Assembly: GCF_030915445.1 (NCBI RefSeq)
Contig: NZ_CP133264.1
Location: 3,100,001 to 3,164,000, forward strand
Length of the DNA: 64,000 nt
Source of the DNA: Clostridium sp. OS1-26
GTDB lineage: Bacteria > Bacillota > Clostridia > Clostridiales > Clostridiaceae
Reading direction: 5' to 3'
Below the pieces are notes generated by a model. The model saw nothing but the letters and a program-made list of their open reading frames with translations, made no database searches and was not told where the DNA came from. Position 1 is the stretch's first letter. Each line of letters begins with the position of its first letter. The position numbers and the translations under genes were made by a program. Of the stretch, positions 44,776 to 53,644 are shown piece after piece.

Positions 44776-44937
44776 TCAATATTCTATAATTTTTTCATTA
44801 TAGTCTTGTTGTAGTTTAATACATGGTCCATGACCAGTAGCAATAAACTTAGGATTAAGTTCCATTAGATTCTTTATCATTTCTTCCCTTAGTTGATCAT
44901 TTGGCACTCGATCAGCCCAACTAGCATCTATATTGCA
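44776..44937 (-). pseudogene. Relic of an MBL-fold hydrolase C-terminus
   Basis: Minus-strand codons give IDASWADRVPNDQLREEM, then LMELNPKFIATGHGPCIK and a stop. The T-G-H-G-P block is the last metal-binding motif of MBL-fold hydrolases. The frame joins directly, without a start, onto the stop codon of the PPOX gene. The N-terminal metal motif is gone. Confidence 0.7.
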
Positions 44938-45360
44938 TTATAAAGTTATCTTACCGATATTATTGTGATCTACTGTAACAGTAGCTTCATTAAAATGAAT
45001 TTCATAAACCTCCAACATAGATCCTGCATTTGCAACCATATCTGCGAAGCCCGGAAATTTTTTTATAATTCCATCCTTTATATCATCTACTGTTAAAGCA
45101 CTTTTTTGAACTGTAGCATTTGTAACTCTTACAACTCCACCATGTCCATTTGGAATTGTTGTAAATGCTATCTTATTGTTTTGTGAAAATTCCATTGTTT
45201 TTGATGATTGCTTAAAAGTTGAGAAATAAACAACACATTTGTTTTGAATATCATGACAAAAATTTACAATTCTTACATTTGGAGCATTGTCCACTGAAGT
45301 TGCTAGCACAAATGTCACAGAGTTTTCCATTACCTTCTCAAATTCTTTTAAAAAATTCAT
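44938..45360 (-). CDS. Pyridoxamine 5'-phosphate oxidase (PPOX) family flavoprotein
   Basis: About 140 residues with the split-barrel FMN-binding fold: VTFVLATSVDNAPNVRIVNF, then VYFSTFKQSSKTMEFSQNNK and IAFTTIPNGHGGVVRVTNAT. Small PPOX proteins bind FMN or F420 and reduce or sense small molecules. I take the ATG at 45360, seven bases after AAGGAG; an ATG two codons upstream is too close to it. It is divergent from the WYL regulator, with a strong palindrome between them. Confidence 0.8.
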   Translation of the reverse strand: MNFLKEFEKVMENSVTFVLATSVDNAPNVRIVNFCHDIQNKCVVYFSTFKQSSKTMEFSQNNKIAFTTIPNGHGGVVRVTNATVQKSALTVDDIKDGIIKKFPGFADMVANAGSMLEVYEIHFNEATVTVDHNNIGKITL

Positions 45361-45430
45361 TTTCATTCTCCTTTTGTAAATTTATTTGGCTCTTTATAGC
45401 CATTGATTAATACATTTTTATTATACATAT

Positions 45431-45460
45431 ATAACCTTGACAACTATATGTCATGGTTAT
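45431..45460. promoter_or_regulatory. WYL-regulator operator, site 1
   Basis: ATAACCTTGACA and TGTCATGGTTAT (one mismatch) flank ACTATA. The site overlaps a TTGACA and lies just before an extended -10 (TGGTATAAT, 45462-45470) for the regulator gene. The core recurs at 47384. Confidence 0.7.
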
Positions 45461-45496
45461 ATGGTATAATAAAAATAAAAAATTTAGGTGCTGAGA

Positions 45497-46438
45497 ATGA
45501 AAATAGATAGACTGATATCCATTATTATGTTACTGCTTCAACATAAAAAAATAAGTGCTACTAAGCTTGCAGAAATGTTTGAAGTAACACCTCGAACAAT
45601 ATATAGAGATGTAGAAGCAATAAGCCTGGCAGGTATTCCAATTGTTGCTTATCCTGGAGTTAACGGTGGCATTAGCATTATGGAAGAGTACAAAATAGAA
45701 AAAAAACTTTTTACTATTTCAGATATTTCAACATTATTAATAGGACTTGGAAGTATTCATTCAACCATGTCCAGTGAAGAAATCCTTAATGCTATGGCAA
45801 AATTGAAAGGTCTAGTTCCAGCAGAGCAAATCAAAGATATTGAATTAAAATCAAATCAAATTACTATTGACCATACTCCTTGGTTTGGAAGTAAGAACTT
45901 AAAGCTAAATGTTGAAGAAATTAAAACTGCTATTAATGAGAATAAATTTATATCCTTTAAATATTCTAACCGAACTGGTGAAAAGAGCCAAAGAAAAATC
46001 GAGCCTTATAGATTAGTGTTGAAGAATTCAAACTGGTATGTACAGGGATATTGCACTACTAGAAAGGATTTTCGCATTTTTAGACTATCCCGTATTTCAT
46101 TGATTAAACTCCTTAAAGAGACATTTCTTCCTAGAGATTTTGATTATGAATCACAAGACTTATCCTTTAGGACAGGGGAAAAGATCACTAAAGCTAAACT
46201 TCTTGTTGATGAATCACTACGAGACACCATGATAGAATTTTGCGGAGAAGATAATATTGAGAACTGCGGAAACAATAAATTTATAGCTTACTTTCCATTT
46301 GCAGATGATGATTATTGGTATAGTACGATAATTCATTTCGGCGATAAGTGTGAATGCCTAGAACCAGAAAATGTCCGATTAGAAATTACTCGAAGAATAA
46401 AAAACTTATTAAATATTTATCAAAAAAATACCTCCTAA
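45497..46438 (+). CDS. YafY-type regulator: HTH_11 plus WYL domain
   Basis: About 313 residues. Residues 1-60 are a DeoR-like winged helix (KISATKLAEMFEVTPRTIYR, then SLAGIPIVAYPGVNGGI). Residues 135-210 are a WYL ligand domain (FISFKYSNRTGEKSQRKIEP, NWYVQGYCTTRKDFRIFRLS), with the usual C-terminal extension. WYL domains sense nucleotides or other ligands. The ATG at 45497 follows AGGTG. Matching operators before its own gene/PPOX and before sfsA define a small predicted regulon. Confidence 0.88.
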   Translation: MKIDRLISIIMLLLQHKKISATKLAEMFEVTPRTIYRDVEAISLAGIPIVAYPGVNGGISIMEEYKIEKKLFTISDISTLLIGLGSIHSTMSSEEILNAMAKLKGLVPAEQIKDIELKSNQITIDHTPWFGSKNLKLNVEEIKTAINENKFISFKYSNRTGEKSQRKIEPYRLVLKNSNWYVQGYCTTRKDFRIFRLSRISLIKLLKETFLPRDFDYESQDLSFRTGEKITKAKLLVDESLRDTMIEFCGEDNIENCGNNKFIAYFPFADDDYWYSTIIHFGDKCECLEPENVRLEITRRIKNLLNIYQKNTS

Positions 46439-46480
46439 AGCAGAGTTTTTAATTCTCTGATCCAGGGGGTATATTTTGTT
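46428..46480 (+). terminator. Terminator of the WYL regulator gene
   Basis: Outer ATACCTCC/GGGGGTAT and inner CAGAG/CTCTG form a two-part stem that begins in the last codons and ends with ATTTTGTTTT. It is convergent with sfsA. Confidence 0.6.
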
Positions 46481-46487
46481 TTATCCT

Positions 46488-47264
46488 TCAGCTTTTTAAT
46501 GCAGCTCCACCATTCACAAAGTCGTTTGTTGTCTCAAAATAATTCACTAAGTTTACTTCTGTAGGTGTAATTTTAAAGTTAACCTGCCATATTTCAATTC
46601 CACGTTTTATACAAGATTGTACTTCATCCTTAATATAGTTGCTATGTTTATTCCTGTTAGGAACCTTATATCCTGGGTTTTCATAAATAAAACAGTTTAA
46701 CAATATAGCTCTCTCATTTTGTTCTAAGCTTCCTGCCAGTTCATTAACATGTTTAATAAATCGTTCAAAGGAATTAAATTCACTTACTTTCTTTGTGGTA
46801 ATATGATCTTTTAGTTCAACCTGTAAATTCTGAAGAGGTGTCTTAACCTCAATGAATGTATTACCAACAAGGAAGTCAAGCTTTGAATTGCCAAGATGCT
46901 GCTCCCTTTTGACAGCATCACCGTTTTTTACCATAGAAGAAAACTGTCCAGTTCTCAAAAAATGTTCAACATATCTATTTGCTGCATTTTGATTAATTCC
47001 AATCCAAGACTTATTATTTTCAGATGGCAAATCAAGAGAAATTGCCTCAACCGTATAAAGAGTTTTTCTTGTAGTGCCTTTACTTTTGGAAAGCAGGCAA
47101 GGAATATTTGAGAATACAATGTTACCTATACGTCCTGTAGTAGGACAATGACAATCGTACAGTACACCATTAATTTCAACTTCCATGATAAATCTGTTCC
47201 TTCTCTTGCAAATGACTCCATCTATAAGAGGCGTTTCAAAAATAAATGCGTTGCTTTCGCTCAT
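46488..47264 (-). CDS. SfsA-like DNA/RNA nuclease family protein
   Basis: This 258-residue protein matches the SfsA layout. An N-terminal OB part has KRRNRFIMEVEINGVLYDCH followed by CPTTGRIGNI. A restriction-endonuclease-like core has KREQHLGNSKLDFLVGNTFI, then EVKTPL, giving the D...E-V-K catalytic set. SfsA was named for sugar fermentation stimulation in E. coli; the fold suggests nuclease activity. The palindrome about 120 bp upstream matches the WYL operator. GGAGG precedes the ATG. Confidence 0.82.
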   Translation of the reverse strand: MSESNAFIFETPLIDGVICKRRNRFIMEVEINGVLYDCHCPTTGRIGNIVFSNIPCLLSKSKGTTRKTLYTVEAISLDLPSENNKSWIGINQNAANRYVEHFLRTGQFSSMVKNGDAVKREQHLGNSKLDFLVGNTFIEVKTPLQNLQVELKDHITTKKVSEFNSFERFIKHVNELAGSLEQNERAILLNCFIYENPGYKVPNRNKHSNYIKDEVQSCIKRGIEIWQVNFKITPTEVNLVNYFETTNDFVNGGAALKS

Positions 47265-47383
47265 TATAATATATCCTCCTAAGCAATAAGTTTCTTCATC
47301 TGTTCTATAACATGCGAATCAAATTTTGACGATGCAGGTTCTAATCCGAAAACCAAGATTATAGCTATTATCAATATAACACA

Positions 47384-47413
47384 TAATTGTTGACAGCTAT
47401 ATGTCAACAATTA
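47384..47413. promoter_or_regulatory. WYL-regulator operator, site 2
   Basis: TAATTGTTGACA and TGTCAACAATTA are a perfect 12-bp inverted repeat around GCTATA. The core TTGACA/TGTCA with a six-base centre is the same as site 1. It lies between sfsA and msrA and could control either. Confidence 0.7.
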
Positions 47414-47562
47414 AAATCTAATTTAAAGAGGATTATAATTAAAATAAATCTCTCAACCAGAATCTATATAATCACTACGGGGAATAATATATTTTTACTA
47501 TATAAAGCTTTTAAAATGATATAATATATTAATAAATTATAGTTATATAGGAGGGATTTATA

Positions 47563-48039
47563 ATGAAAAAAATAGTTTTAGCAGGTGGATGCTTTTGGGG
47601 TGTAGAGGAATACATATCAAGAATTAAAGGCGTTATAGAAACAAAAGTTGGATATGCTAATGGAGCTAAAGAAAATCCCAGTTATGAAGAAGTGTGCAGT
47701 AAAAGCACGGGTCATGCAGAAGCTTGTTATATAACATATGATGAAGATTTAATAAGTTTAGATCAGCTATTAGCTAAGTTTTGGGAAATAATAGATCCTA
47801 CTGTTATAAACAGGCAAGGTAATGATATAGGTCATCAATATAGAACAGGCATATTCTATACTGATAAAAATGATTTACTTATAATTTTAAAAAGCAAAGA
47901 TGAGGAACAGAAAAAGTATTCTAAAGAAATAGTAACTGAAATAGAACCTCTTTCTTGTTTCTATGAGGCAGAGGAATATCATCAAAAATATCTTAAGAAA
48001 AATCCAGGTGGATACTGTCATATAAAGTTAGAATATTGA
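47563..48039 (+). CDS. msrA: Peptide methionine sulfoxide reductase A
   Basis: This 158-residue enzyme has the MsrA active site [10 protein letters not shown] (C10). The substrate and fold motifs are [39 protein letters not shown] followed by YRTGIFY, and EEYHQKYL. It reduces the S-epimer of methionine sulfoxide, using thioredoxin. No resolving-cysteine extension or MsrB domain is present. GGAGGG precedes the ATG. Confidence 0.95.
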   Translation: MKKIVLAGGCFWGVEEYISRIKGVIETKVGYANGAKENPSYEEVCSKSTGHAEACYITYDEDLISLDQLLAKFWEIIDPTVINRQGNDIGHQYRTGIFYTDKNDLLIILKSKDEEQKKYSKEIVTEIEPLSCFYEAEEYHQKYLKKNPGGYCHIKLEY

Positions 48040-48104
48040 CATGGATACAGGAATAGTGATATTATAGACCCATAAAGTCTTTAAGTGGAGGTGAAGCATT
48101 TAGC

Positions 48105-48505
48105 ATGAAGTATTCAAAAGCTACAAACTATGCTCTTCATACTGTGCTCTTTCTTGCAGCATCAACGCCAAGTAAACCTGTTGGTGTTCAAAAGTTAGCA
48201 GAATTACAAAAAGTATCGCCTACGTATTTATCTAAAATATTGACTAAGTTAGTTAAGGATGGAATAATTGATTCTTCTTCTGGCGCTAATGGAGGATATT
48301 CGTTTAATCGAAATTGGAAAGATGTTTCGTTATTGGATGTCATTCATGCGATAGAAGGTAAATCTTCCTTTTTGAATGTTATTTAACTCATGATTCAAAA
48401 TGTTTAATAAGAGAAGCAATAGTTTCTGCTGAAAAGAAAATGGAAGAAGAGTTAAAAAATCAAAAAATATTAGAAATGGCTAAAAAGATATCTGTGGATT
48501 TTTAA
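48105..48505 (+). pseudogene. Rrf2-family regulator, frameshifted
   Basis: The first 88 codons give an Rrf2 winged helix (MKYSKATNYALHTVLFLAAS, QKLAELQKVSPTYLSKILTK, GANGGYSFNRNWKDVSLLDV). The frame then fails at KSSFLNVI. Adding one T to the T-run at 48369-48373 restores FECYLTHDSKCLIREAIVSA and an end at 48505, the normal length of about 134 residues. Only part of the usual Rrf2 cysteine set is present. It follows msrA by 65 bp, suggesting oxidative-stress control. GGAGGTG precedes the ATG. Confidence 0.85.
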
Positions 48506-48520
48506 TCCACCTTTATTTTT
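48494..48520 (+). terminator. Terminator of msrA-rrf2
   Basis: GTGGAT and ATCCAC pair across the rrf2 stop codon, followed by CTTTATTTTT. Confidence 0.65.
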
Positions 48521-48670
48521 AAGAAAATAACGGATATAAGGAGTCTTTAAAGTCTTTTATATATGGTTTAGAAAATACAAAGTATGCAGAAAATAAAATG
48601 CTTTTGGAAACATAGCATTAATTTTATCCGTTGTCGGATAATTAAAATAAAACATAAAGGAGAGATATAT

Positions 48671-49300
48671 ATGGCAGAATTTTGGGAATCAAGTTTTATA
48701 GAAAAACAAATGATGTGGGGATTAGAACCTGCAGACTCCGCAATTTTGGCAAAGGACTTTTTTCTTGAGGAAAAGGTTAAGGACATATTAATTCCTGGTA
48801 TTGGGTATGGCAGAAATGCAAAGATTTTTTTAGACAACGGAATTAATGTAACAGGTATTGAGATATCAAAAACAGCCATTGATTTGGCAAGACAAAACGG
48901 GCTTAATATTGATATCTATCATGGTTCAGTGACTGACATGCCTTTTGATAACAAGCTTTATGACGGTATATTTTGCTATGCACTTATTCATTTATTGAAT
49001 GATCTTGAAAGGGAAAAATTAATTAAAGATTGCTATAGTCAGCTAAAGCCAAACGGATATATGATTTTTACAACTGTTTCAAAAAAGGCTCCAATGTTTG
49101 GAAAGGGCAAACAGCTGAGTAAAGATCGATTCGAGATAATGGAAGGAGTAAAATTGTTCTTTTATGATTCTGATTCAGTAAAACGAGAATTTGGAAAATA
49201 TGGGTTAATAGAATTTTCAGAAATTGACGAGCCGAGTAAGAATAGAGAAAATAAGCCACCATTGAAATTTATAGTTGTAAAATGCAAAAAAGAACTATAA
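48671..49300 (+). CDS. Class I SAM-dependent methyltransferase (TPMT/TehB-like)
   Basis: This 209-residue protein starts MAEFWESSFIEKQMMWGLEP, a start typical of TehB/thiopurine-type enzymes. Motif I is ILIPGIGYGRNAKIFL, and later motifs are VTGIEISKTAIDLA, YDGIFCYALIHLL and LKPNGYMIFTTVS. Related enzymes methylate small or toxic molecules such as tellurite or thiols. The ATG at 48671 has AAGGAGAG; the frame extends upstream without a ribosome site. Confidence 0.85.
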   Translation: MAEFWESSFIEKQMMWGLEPADSAILAKDFFLEEKVKDILIPGIGYGRNAKIFLDNGINVTGIEISKTAIDLARQNGLNIDIYHGSVTDMPFDNKLYDGIFCYALIHLLNDLEREKLIKDCYSQLKPNGYMIFTTVSKKAPMFGKGKQLSKDRFEIMEGVKLFFYDSDSVKREFGKYGLIEFSEIDEPSKNRENKPPLKFIVVKCKKEL

Positions 49301-49346
49301 AGATAATTGTATAAAGAATTAAAAATAGTTAATTGTTAGCGGATAA

Positions 49347-49380
49347 CAGCCTAAAACATAATAAAAGATGTTTTAGGCTG
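49347..49380. terminator. Hairpin between the methyltransferase and FusB genes
   Basis: CAGCCTAAAACAT and ATGTTTTAGGCTG are perfectly complementary (13 bp, 8-nt loop) and lie between convergent genes. The T-run is poor on both strands. Confidence 0.65.
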
Positions 49381-49448
49381 AAAATCTTAATTATAATTTA
49401 TTTCTTGATTTTTTACTTGTGGAGATGGGCTGGATATGCGTGTAACTA

Positions 49449-50108
49449 TCATTTTATATTGTTAACATCCTTTAAAATTTTCTCAAGCTTTTCGATTGCT
49501 ACAATTCGTTTATTACAATTTTCGCTATTTAAACATATATCAAAGCCTATTGACCTATAAGCACCTTCAGCAGTATTAGCTGTTTTACAGATAGGTGAAA
49601 CAAACGCTACTTCATTTTCTCCGCCTACATGATTGCAAAGCACACACCTACGAGCGTTATTGGAAACATGATTTGTAATTCTACAGGCCATACCTATAAG
49701 TTTATCATTCATATTGTAAGTTACAAATAATTTTCCAGTAGATTTATCAATCCAACCTAAATATACATTCTTTGAACCCTGTGCATTTAGACTTGGTAAT
49801 TTAAGTTTCTTTTCCTTTTTAAACAATCTACTAATTTGTGCATTTGTAATGTTTGGCATTCCATATACATATTCATTCAACTCAGCCAAATACTTATCAA
49901 TGTGAGATGAATCAGTTATTTTACTAATATCAAGTAGTTCTTTTTCTTCCTCGGATAAATTTGTGAAAACATTTAATATTTTCTCTTGTATATATGCTTC
50001 AGCAGATTGAATAATATTAAGGTCTACACAACCTCTGAAAGCATTATTTAAATCATTTAAACACTTTCTTATATAATTATATTCATGCTTTTTTATAAAA
50101 GCTTTCAT
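49449..50108 (-). CDS. FusB-type elongation factor G-binding protein
   Basis: About 219 residues. The N-terminal helical bundle is followed by a treble-clef zinc domain with RRCVLCNHVGGENEVAFVSP and GFDICLNSENCNKR, supplying four Cys ligands. This is the FusB/FusC architecture; those proteins bind EF-G and free stalled ribosomes from fusidic acid. Clostridial relatives may protect translation generally; resistance is not proven by sequence. I take the ATG at 50108 with GAGGTG nine bases upstream; a GTG four codons earlier lies in that site. Confidence 0.85.
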   Translation of the reverse strand: MKAFIKKHEYNYIRKCLNDLNNAFRGCVDLNIIQSAEAYIQEKILNVFTNLSEEEKELLDISKITDSSHIDKYLAELNEYVYGMPNITNAQISRLFKKEKKLKLPSLNAQGSKNVYLGWIDKSTGKLFVTYNMNDKLIGMACRITNHVSNNARRCVLCNHVGGENEVAFVSPICKTANTAEGAYRSIGFDICLNSENCNKRIVAIEKLEKILKDVNNIK

Positions 50109-50198
50109 AAAATCAAGCACCTCTTTTCTAACATGTATTATTCATATAAATATGACATTACTTCCAGTTTCATTTTACCATCAGCCCAATAACAAAAA

Positions 50199-50239
50199 GA
50201 TGATTATTATTACTCCAATTGAAAGTAACAATAATCATC
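50199..50239 (-). terminator. Terminator of the CD3324-like gene
   Basis: GATGATTATTATTACT and AGTAACAATAATCATC form a 16-bp stem with one mismatch. On the minus strand it is followed by TTTTTGTT. Confidence 0.75.
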
Positions 50240-50359
50240 CTAATTTAAAACGTAATACATATTCACAATCATTTTATTTTTGAACCTTGTTTTAAATTAG
50301 ATATGATAACTTTCATTGGATTTCCACAATGAAATCATAACATGGTTTAAAATAAGCAT

Positions 50360-50665
50360 TCAATCTAATAAATAATTCTGTAATGATTGTGAGAATATAC
50401 GTTTCTGTTGACCTATTATTCTTCTTATACTCTTTTCTGACAGGTAATACTCCTGAGTTAGTTCATTAATAGTAGCTCCATCAATGTACTTTTTATAAAT
50501 CTCATTATTTCTCACCTTAAGACTATTCTTTATACCACTCTTTTCTCCCCAGGCCTTATGATTTTCATTTTTTCTGGGTACATAAAGATATTTTCCATCT
50601 ACATATTCTTGAATTATTTTAACAATTTCCTCTGGTAACACATCTTGTGCCTTTGCATATTTCAT
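50360..50665 (-). CDS. CD3324-family helix-turn-helix protein
   Basis: This 101-residue protein begins MKYAKAQDVLPEEIVKIIQE then YVDGKYLYVPRK, the start pattern of the CD3324 family. The C-terminal part (IYKKYIDGATINELTQEYYL, SEKSIRRIIGQQKR) is a Mor-like helix-turn-helix. Family members are small presumed transcription regulators. GGAGG precedes the ATG. The mRNA leader upstream contains, or follows, the candidate structured RNA at 50704-50875. Confidence 0.8.
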   Translation of the reverse strand: MKYAKAQDVLPEEIVKIIQEYVDGKYLYVPRKNENHKAWGEKSGIKNSLKVRNNEIYKKYIDGATINELTQEYYLSEKSIRRIIGQQKRIFSQSLQNYLLD

Positions 50666-50703
50666 TTCCTTACTCCTCCACTTTTATGAAAGTATCAAAG
50701 CAA

Positions 50704-50875
50704 AGAATACAAAAAGACTATGTGTTGCAGAGCCTAAAACATGTACGCATTACAGCTAACCTAACAGCTTAGGCTCCAAACAAAGCATAGCTGACTTTGT
50801 TGTAGTCTTTGCAAGGAGCAAGCTGATTTATAGCTGAATGTATCACAGACCTTCATAAAAACACCCCCAATACGT
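50704..50875 (-). ncRNA. Candidate structured RNA or leader with a three-way junction
   Basis: An outer stem AAAGACTA (50713-50720) / TAGTCTTT (50803-50810) encloses two hairpins: GAGCCTAA/TTAGGCTC (50730-50737/50769-50776) and AACAAAG/CTTTGTT (50779-50785/50795-50801). On the minus strand the outer stem runs into TAGTCTTTTTG, a terminator-like end. An extended -10 (TGATATAAT, TATAAT = 50888-50883) lies just upstream. A 31-codon ORF overlaps it and may be accidental. It is either an independent small RNA or a cis-acting leader of the CD3324 gene. I cannot match it to a known RNA family. Confidence 0.5.
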
Positions 50876-51065
50876 CACACCTATTATATCATAATTAATG
50901 TAAAATTAAATATATAATGAAGACAATATGTATTGAAAAGGAGAAGTTTGTTTTTAAAGATTAGATTTATTTATAGTTATTCTAATAAATGCTATAATAT
51001 AGTGCATAAAAGCTATTTACTGTTTATAATGTAGTGTAAATACTGAAAGCTTTGAGGGTGGTAAT

Positions 51066-52973
51066 GTGAAAGCGATGAAGTTAAATTTAAAAAACAGGAA
51101 CCTTTCTTTAATAAATGAAATACTTTTTAAAGTTTTTTACATATCTATAGGTATTGTTTCGATTATAGCTTTTATTTCTTATATAAGTGTCTATGAAAAT
51201 GAGAAGAATAAAAGATTAGAAGAACTAAGTTCTTATGTCTCAGAAAGAGTTAGAGTCGATAGTGAGATTTTTAAACTAGCTGAAGACAATTTAAAGATTT
51301 TTGAAAAGGAATTTATGAAGCTTTATAATTCTGATGTAAAAGTAACAGAAGATGAATTTTGGTCCTATTATTTTGTTGACAGCCAAGGTGCTACAAGGAT
51401 GAAGAAAGAATATTTTGATGGTGTTTATACTAAAGATGGCAATTATATTTATGGAATGTCTAGTTTTATAGGTAATAATCAAAAGGTAGATGATGCTGAT
51501 TTCCAAAGAAGACTTGTACTTTCTATTAAAGTATTATCTAAATTAGGTCCTGCATGGACTAATCGTTTTCCTAATGTGAGTGTTGCCTTTCCGGAAAATG
51601 CAGGTATTCTTTTCTATCCAGGAGAACCTTGGGGCTTAAAGGCGAGAGCGGATCTTCATATGAATGAGCTGGGGGTTATAAAGTCTGTAAATAAAAAACA
51701 TAATCCAGATAGAAAATCTGTTTGGTCTGGGCTTTATTATGATGAAACAGCACAAAAGTGGACAATAACCTATATGGATCCCGTAGATTTTGGAGATAAG
51801 CATCTTATAACTCCAGGACATGATATATATTTATCTGATTTAGTAGAACGTTTAGCTGAAAAGAGTGATGATGGTACCTATAATTTTATTATGAGAAAAG
51901 ATGGATATTTAATAGCCCATCCTAATAATCCTGGGGAAAAAGAAAAATGGATAGGAGAACTATCCATGGATAAGATAAATATTCCCTTAGTAAAAGAAGC
52001 CTATGGATTAATTCAGAAAAATGTAGGACAAGATTACAGTAAAGTTAAAATTATTGAAAGCAAAGTTTATGATAGCTATTTTGCAGTAGGTGAGATGAAA
52101 GGGCCAGAATGGTATTTAATAAGAGTTTTGCCTATGAAAAATATTAGAAATGTTGCTCATTTAGCTGCTATAAAAGCTTTTATTGAAGGTATGGCTATTC
52201 TTTTTACTATTCTTTTTATAGTTTATTATGTTATGAAATACCAAGGTGAAAGGCATTTAAGGAAGTTGCGACACGCTGCAGAAGCTGTTAGTAGGGGAGA
52301 ATATGAGAAGGTGGCTGAAGGGGAAATTAAGCTTCCTATGGAACTAAAAAATGAAATTGGGTTACTATCTAGAAGTTTTTATGATATGGCCATAAATATA
52401 AAGAATTTTAAAGAAGATCTTGAAGGTATTGTGGAAGAGCGAACTAAAGCACTAGAAAAGGCAAATAATGACTTAATGAAGTTAAGTTTGCTAGATGGTC
52501 TTACAGGTATTCATAATAGAAGAGCATTTGATAAAAGCATTAATGACGTTTTTTTAGAGGCTAAAAGGGAATTAGGAACTTTTTCGGCTATGATGTTAGA
52601 TATTGATTTCTTTAAAAGCTACAATGATAGATATGGACATGCTGAGGGCGATGAGATTATTAAAAAGGTTGCCAATACTTTTAAAGATAATATAAGAAAA
52701 GAGGATCGTGTTTTTAGGTATGGAGGAGAAGAGTTTATAGTAATTTTTAATAATTTAGAGATTACTATAGCAAAAGAAGTAGGAGAGGGAATTATAAAAG
52801 CTATACAAAATCTCAATATACCTCATGAAGAAAGCCCTTATGGAGTTATAACTGTTAGTGCAGGAATTGCAGAATATAACAATGCCTTTAATAGTCCAGA
52901 AGAAATAATAAAAGCTGCAGATAAAAAACTTTATATGGCTAAAGGGAAAGGGCGTAATTGTATAGAGATTTGA
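51066..52973 (+). CDS. Diguanylate cyclase with dCache sensor, HAMP and GGDEF
   Basis: The protein has 635 residues. A membrane helix (about 18-40) precedes a roughly 320-residue extracellular double Cache domain (MDPVDFGDKHLITPG, IMRKDGYLIAHPNNPGEKEK). A second helix (about 370-392), a HAMP segment, a coiled coil and the GGDEF domain follow: MLDIDFFKSYNDRYGHAEGD and FRYGGEEF. RKED five residues before GGEEF matches the RxxD inhibitory site, so product inhibition is likely. It should make c-di-GMP in response to an external ligand. It starts at GTG after GAGGGTGG. Confidence 0.92.
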   Translation: MKAMKLNLKNRNLSLINEILFKVFYISIGIVSIIAFISYISVYENEKNKRLEELSSYVSERVRVDSEIFKLAEDNLKIFEKEFMKLYNSDVKVTEDEFWSYYFVDSQGATRMKKEYFDGVYTKDGNYIYGMSSFIGNNQKVDDADFQRRLVLSIKVLSKLGPAWTNRFPNVSVAFPENAGILFYPGEPWGLKARADLHMNELGVIKSVNKKHNPDRKSVWSGLYYDETAQKWTITYMDPVDFGDKHLITPGHDIYLSDLVERLAEKSDDGTYNFIMRKDGYLIAHPNNPGEKEKWIGELSMDKINIPLVKEAYGLIQKNVGQDYSKVKIIESKVYDSYFAVGEMKGPEWYLIRVLPMKNIRNVAHLAAIKAFIEGMAILFTILFIVYYVMKYQGERHLRKLRHAAEAVSRGEYEKVAEGEIKLPMELKNEIGLLSRSFYDMAINIKNFKEDLEGIVEERTKALEKANNDLMKLSLLDGLTGIHNRRAFDKSINDVFLEAKRELGTFSAMMLDIDFFKSYNDRYGHAEGDEIIKKVANTFKDNIRKEDRVFRYGGEEFIVIFNNLEITIAKEVGEGIIKAIQNLNIPHEESPYGVITVSAGIAEYNNAFNSPEEIIKAADKKLYMAKGKGRNCIEI

Positions 52974-53066
52974 TAAGAATAAAAACTATTAAATAAAGCA
53001 ATTTTCATTTTTTTCTATATACTGTATAATATTAACGTAATATATCTCAAGGAGGGTTATCCTTAT

Positions 53067-53531
53067 ATGAATAATATACTAACAGAAGAGAATATGAATA
53101 AATTAAAAGAGGAATTAGAATACAGAATGACCGTAAAAAGAGCTGAAATAGCAAAGGAAAAATTAGTAGCTGCTGCACATGGCGATAGATCGGAAAATGC
53201 AGAATATAAAGAAGCTTGCGCAAACTATAGAGAAAATGATAATAGAATTCAATATTTATTAAGTATGATTTCAACTGCAACTGTAGTAGATGATAAAAGC
53301 CTAGATAAATCATTACTTGGGGTTAACAGTAAGTTTAGAATTAAATTTATAGAGGATGAATATGAAGAAATTATGTCATTAGTAACTACTATAGATGCAG
53401 ACCCAGAAAATATGCTTATAAGTGTAGAATCAGATTTAGGAAAAGCATTAATAGGTAAAAAAGTCGGAGATATAGTTGAAGTTAATGCTCCAAGTGAAAA
53501 ATATACAGTAGAAATATTAAAGATATTATAA
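53067..53531 (+). CDS. GreA/GreB-family transcription elongation factor
   Basis: This 154-residue protein is built like GreA. An N-terminal coiled coil (about 8-75) has the acidic tip HGDRSENAEYKEAC, where D and E reach the polymerase active site. A C-terminal FKBP-like domain ends ALIGKKVGDIVEVNAPSEKY. Gre factors stimulate transcript cleavage by backtracked RNA polymerase. It is shorter and more divergent than housekeeping GreA and is isolated from the usual greA-lysS context, so it is probably a paralogue. GGAGGG precedes the ATG. Confidence 0.82.
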   Translation: MNNILTEENMNKLKEELEYRMTVKRAEIAKEKLVAAAHGDRSENAEYKEACANYRENDNRIQYLLSMISTATVVDDKSLDKSLLGVNSKFRIKFIEDEYEEIMSLVTTIDADPENMLISVESDLGKALIGKKVGDIVEVNAPSEKYTVEILKIL

Positions 53532-53594
53532 GAGTCTATAAGTTTTATTGAAGAGTTTGCTAGTGAGGGGTCAACAAGGTTCGACTTCACTATG

Positions 53595-53644
53595 AAAGGG
53601 AGTATTTCAAAACTAAGTAATTAGTTGAGAAATACTCCCTTTTG
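53595..53644 (+). terminator. Terminator of the GreA-like gene
   Basis: AAAGGGAGTATTTC (53595-53608) pairs with GAAATACTCCCTTT (53629-53642) and ends in T. Confidence 0.85.
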
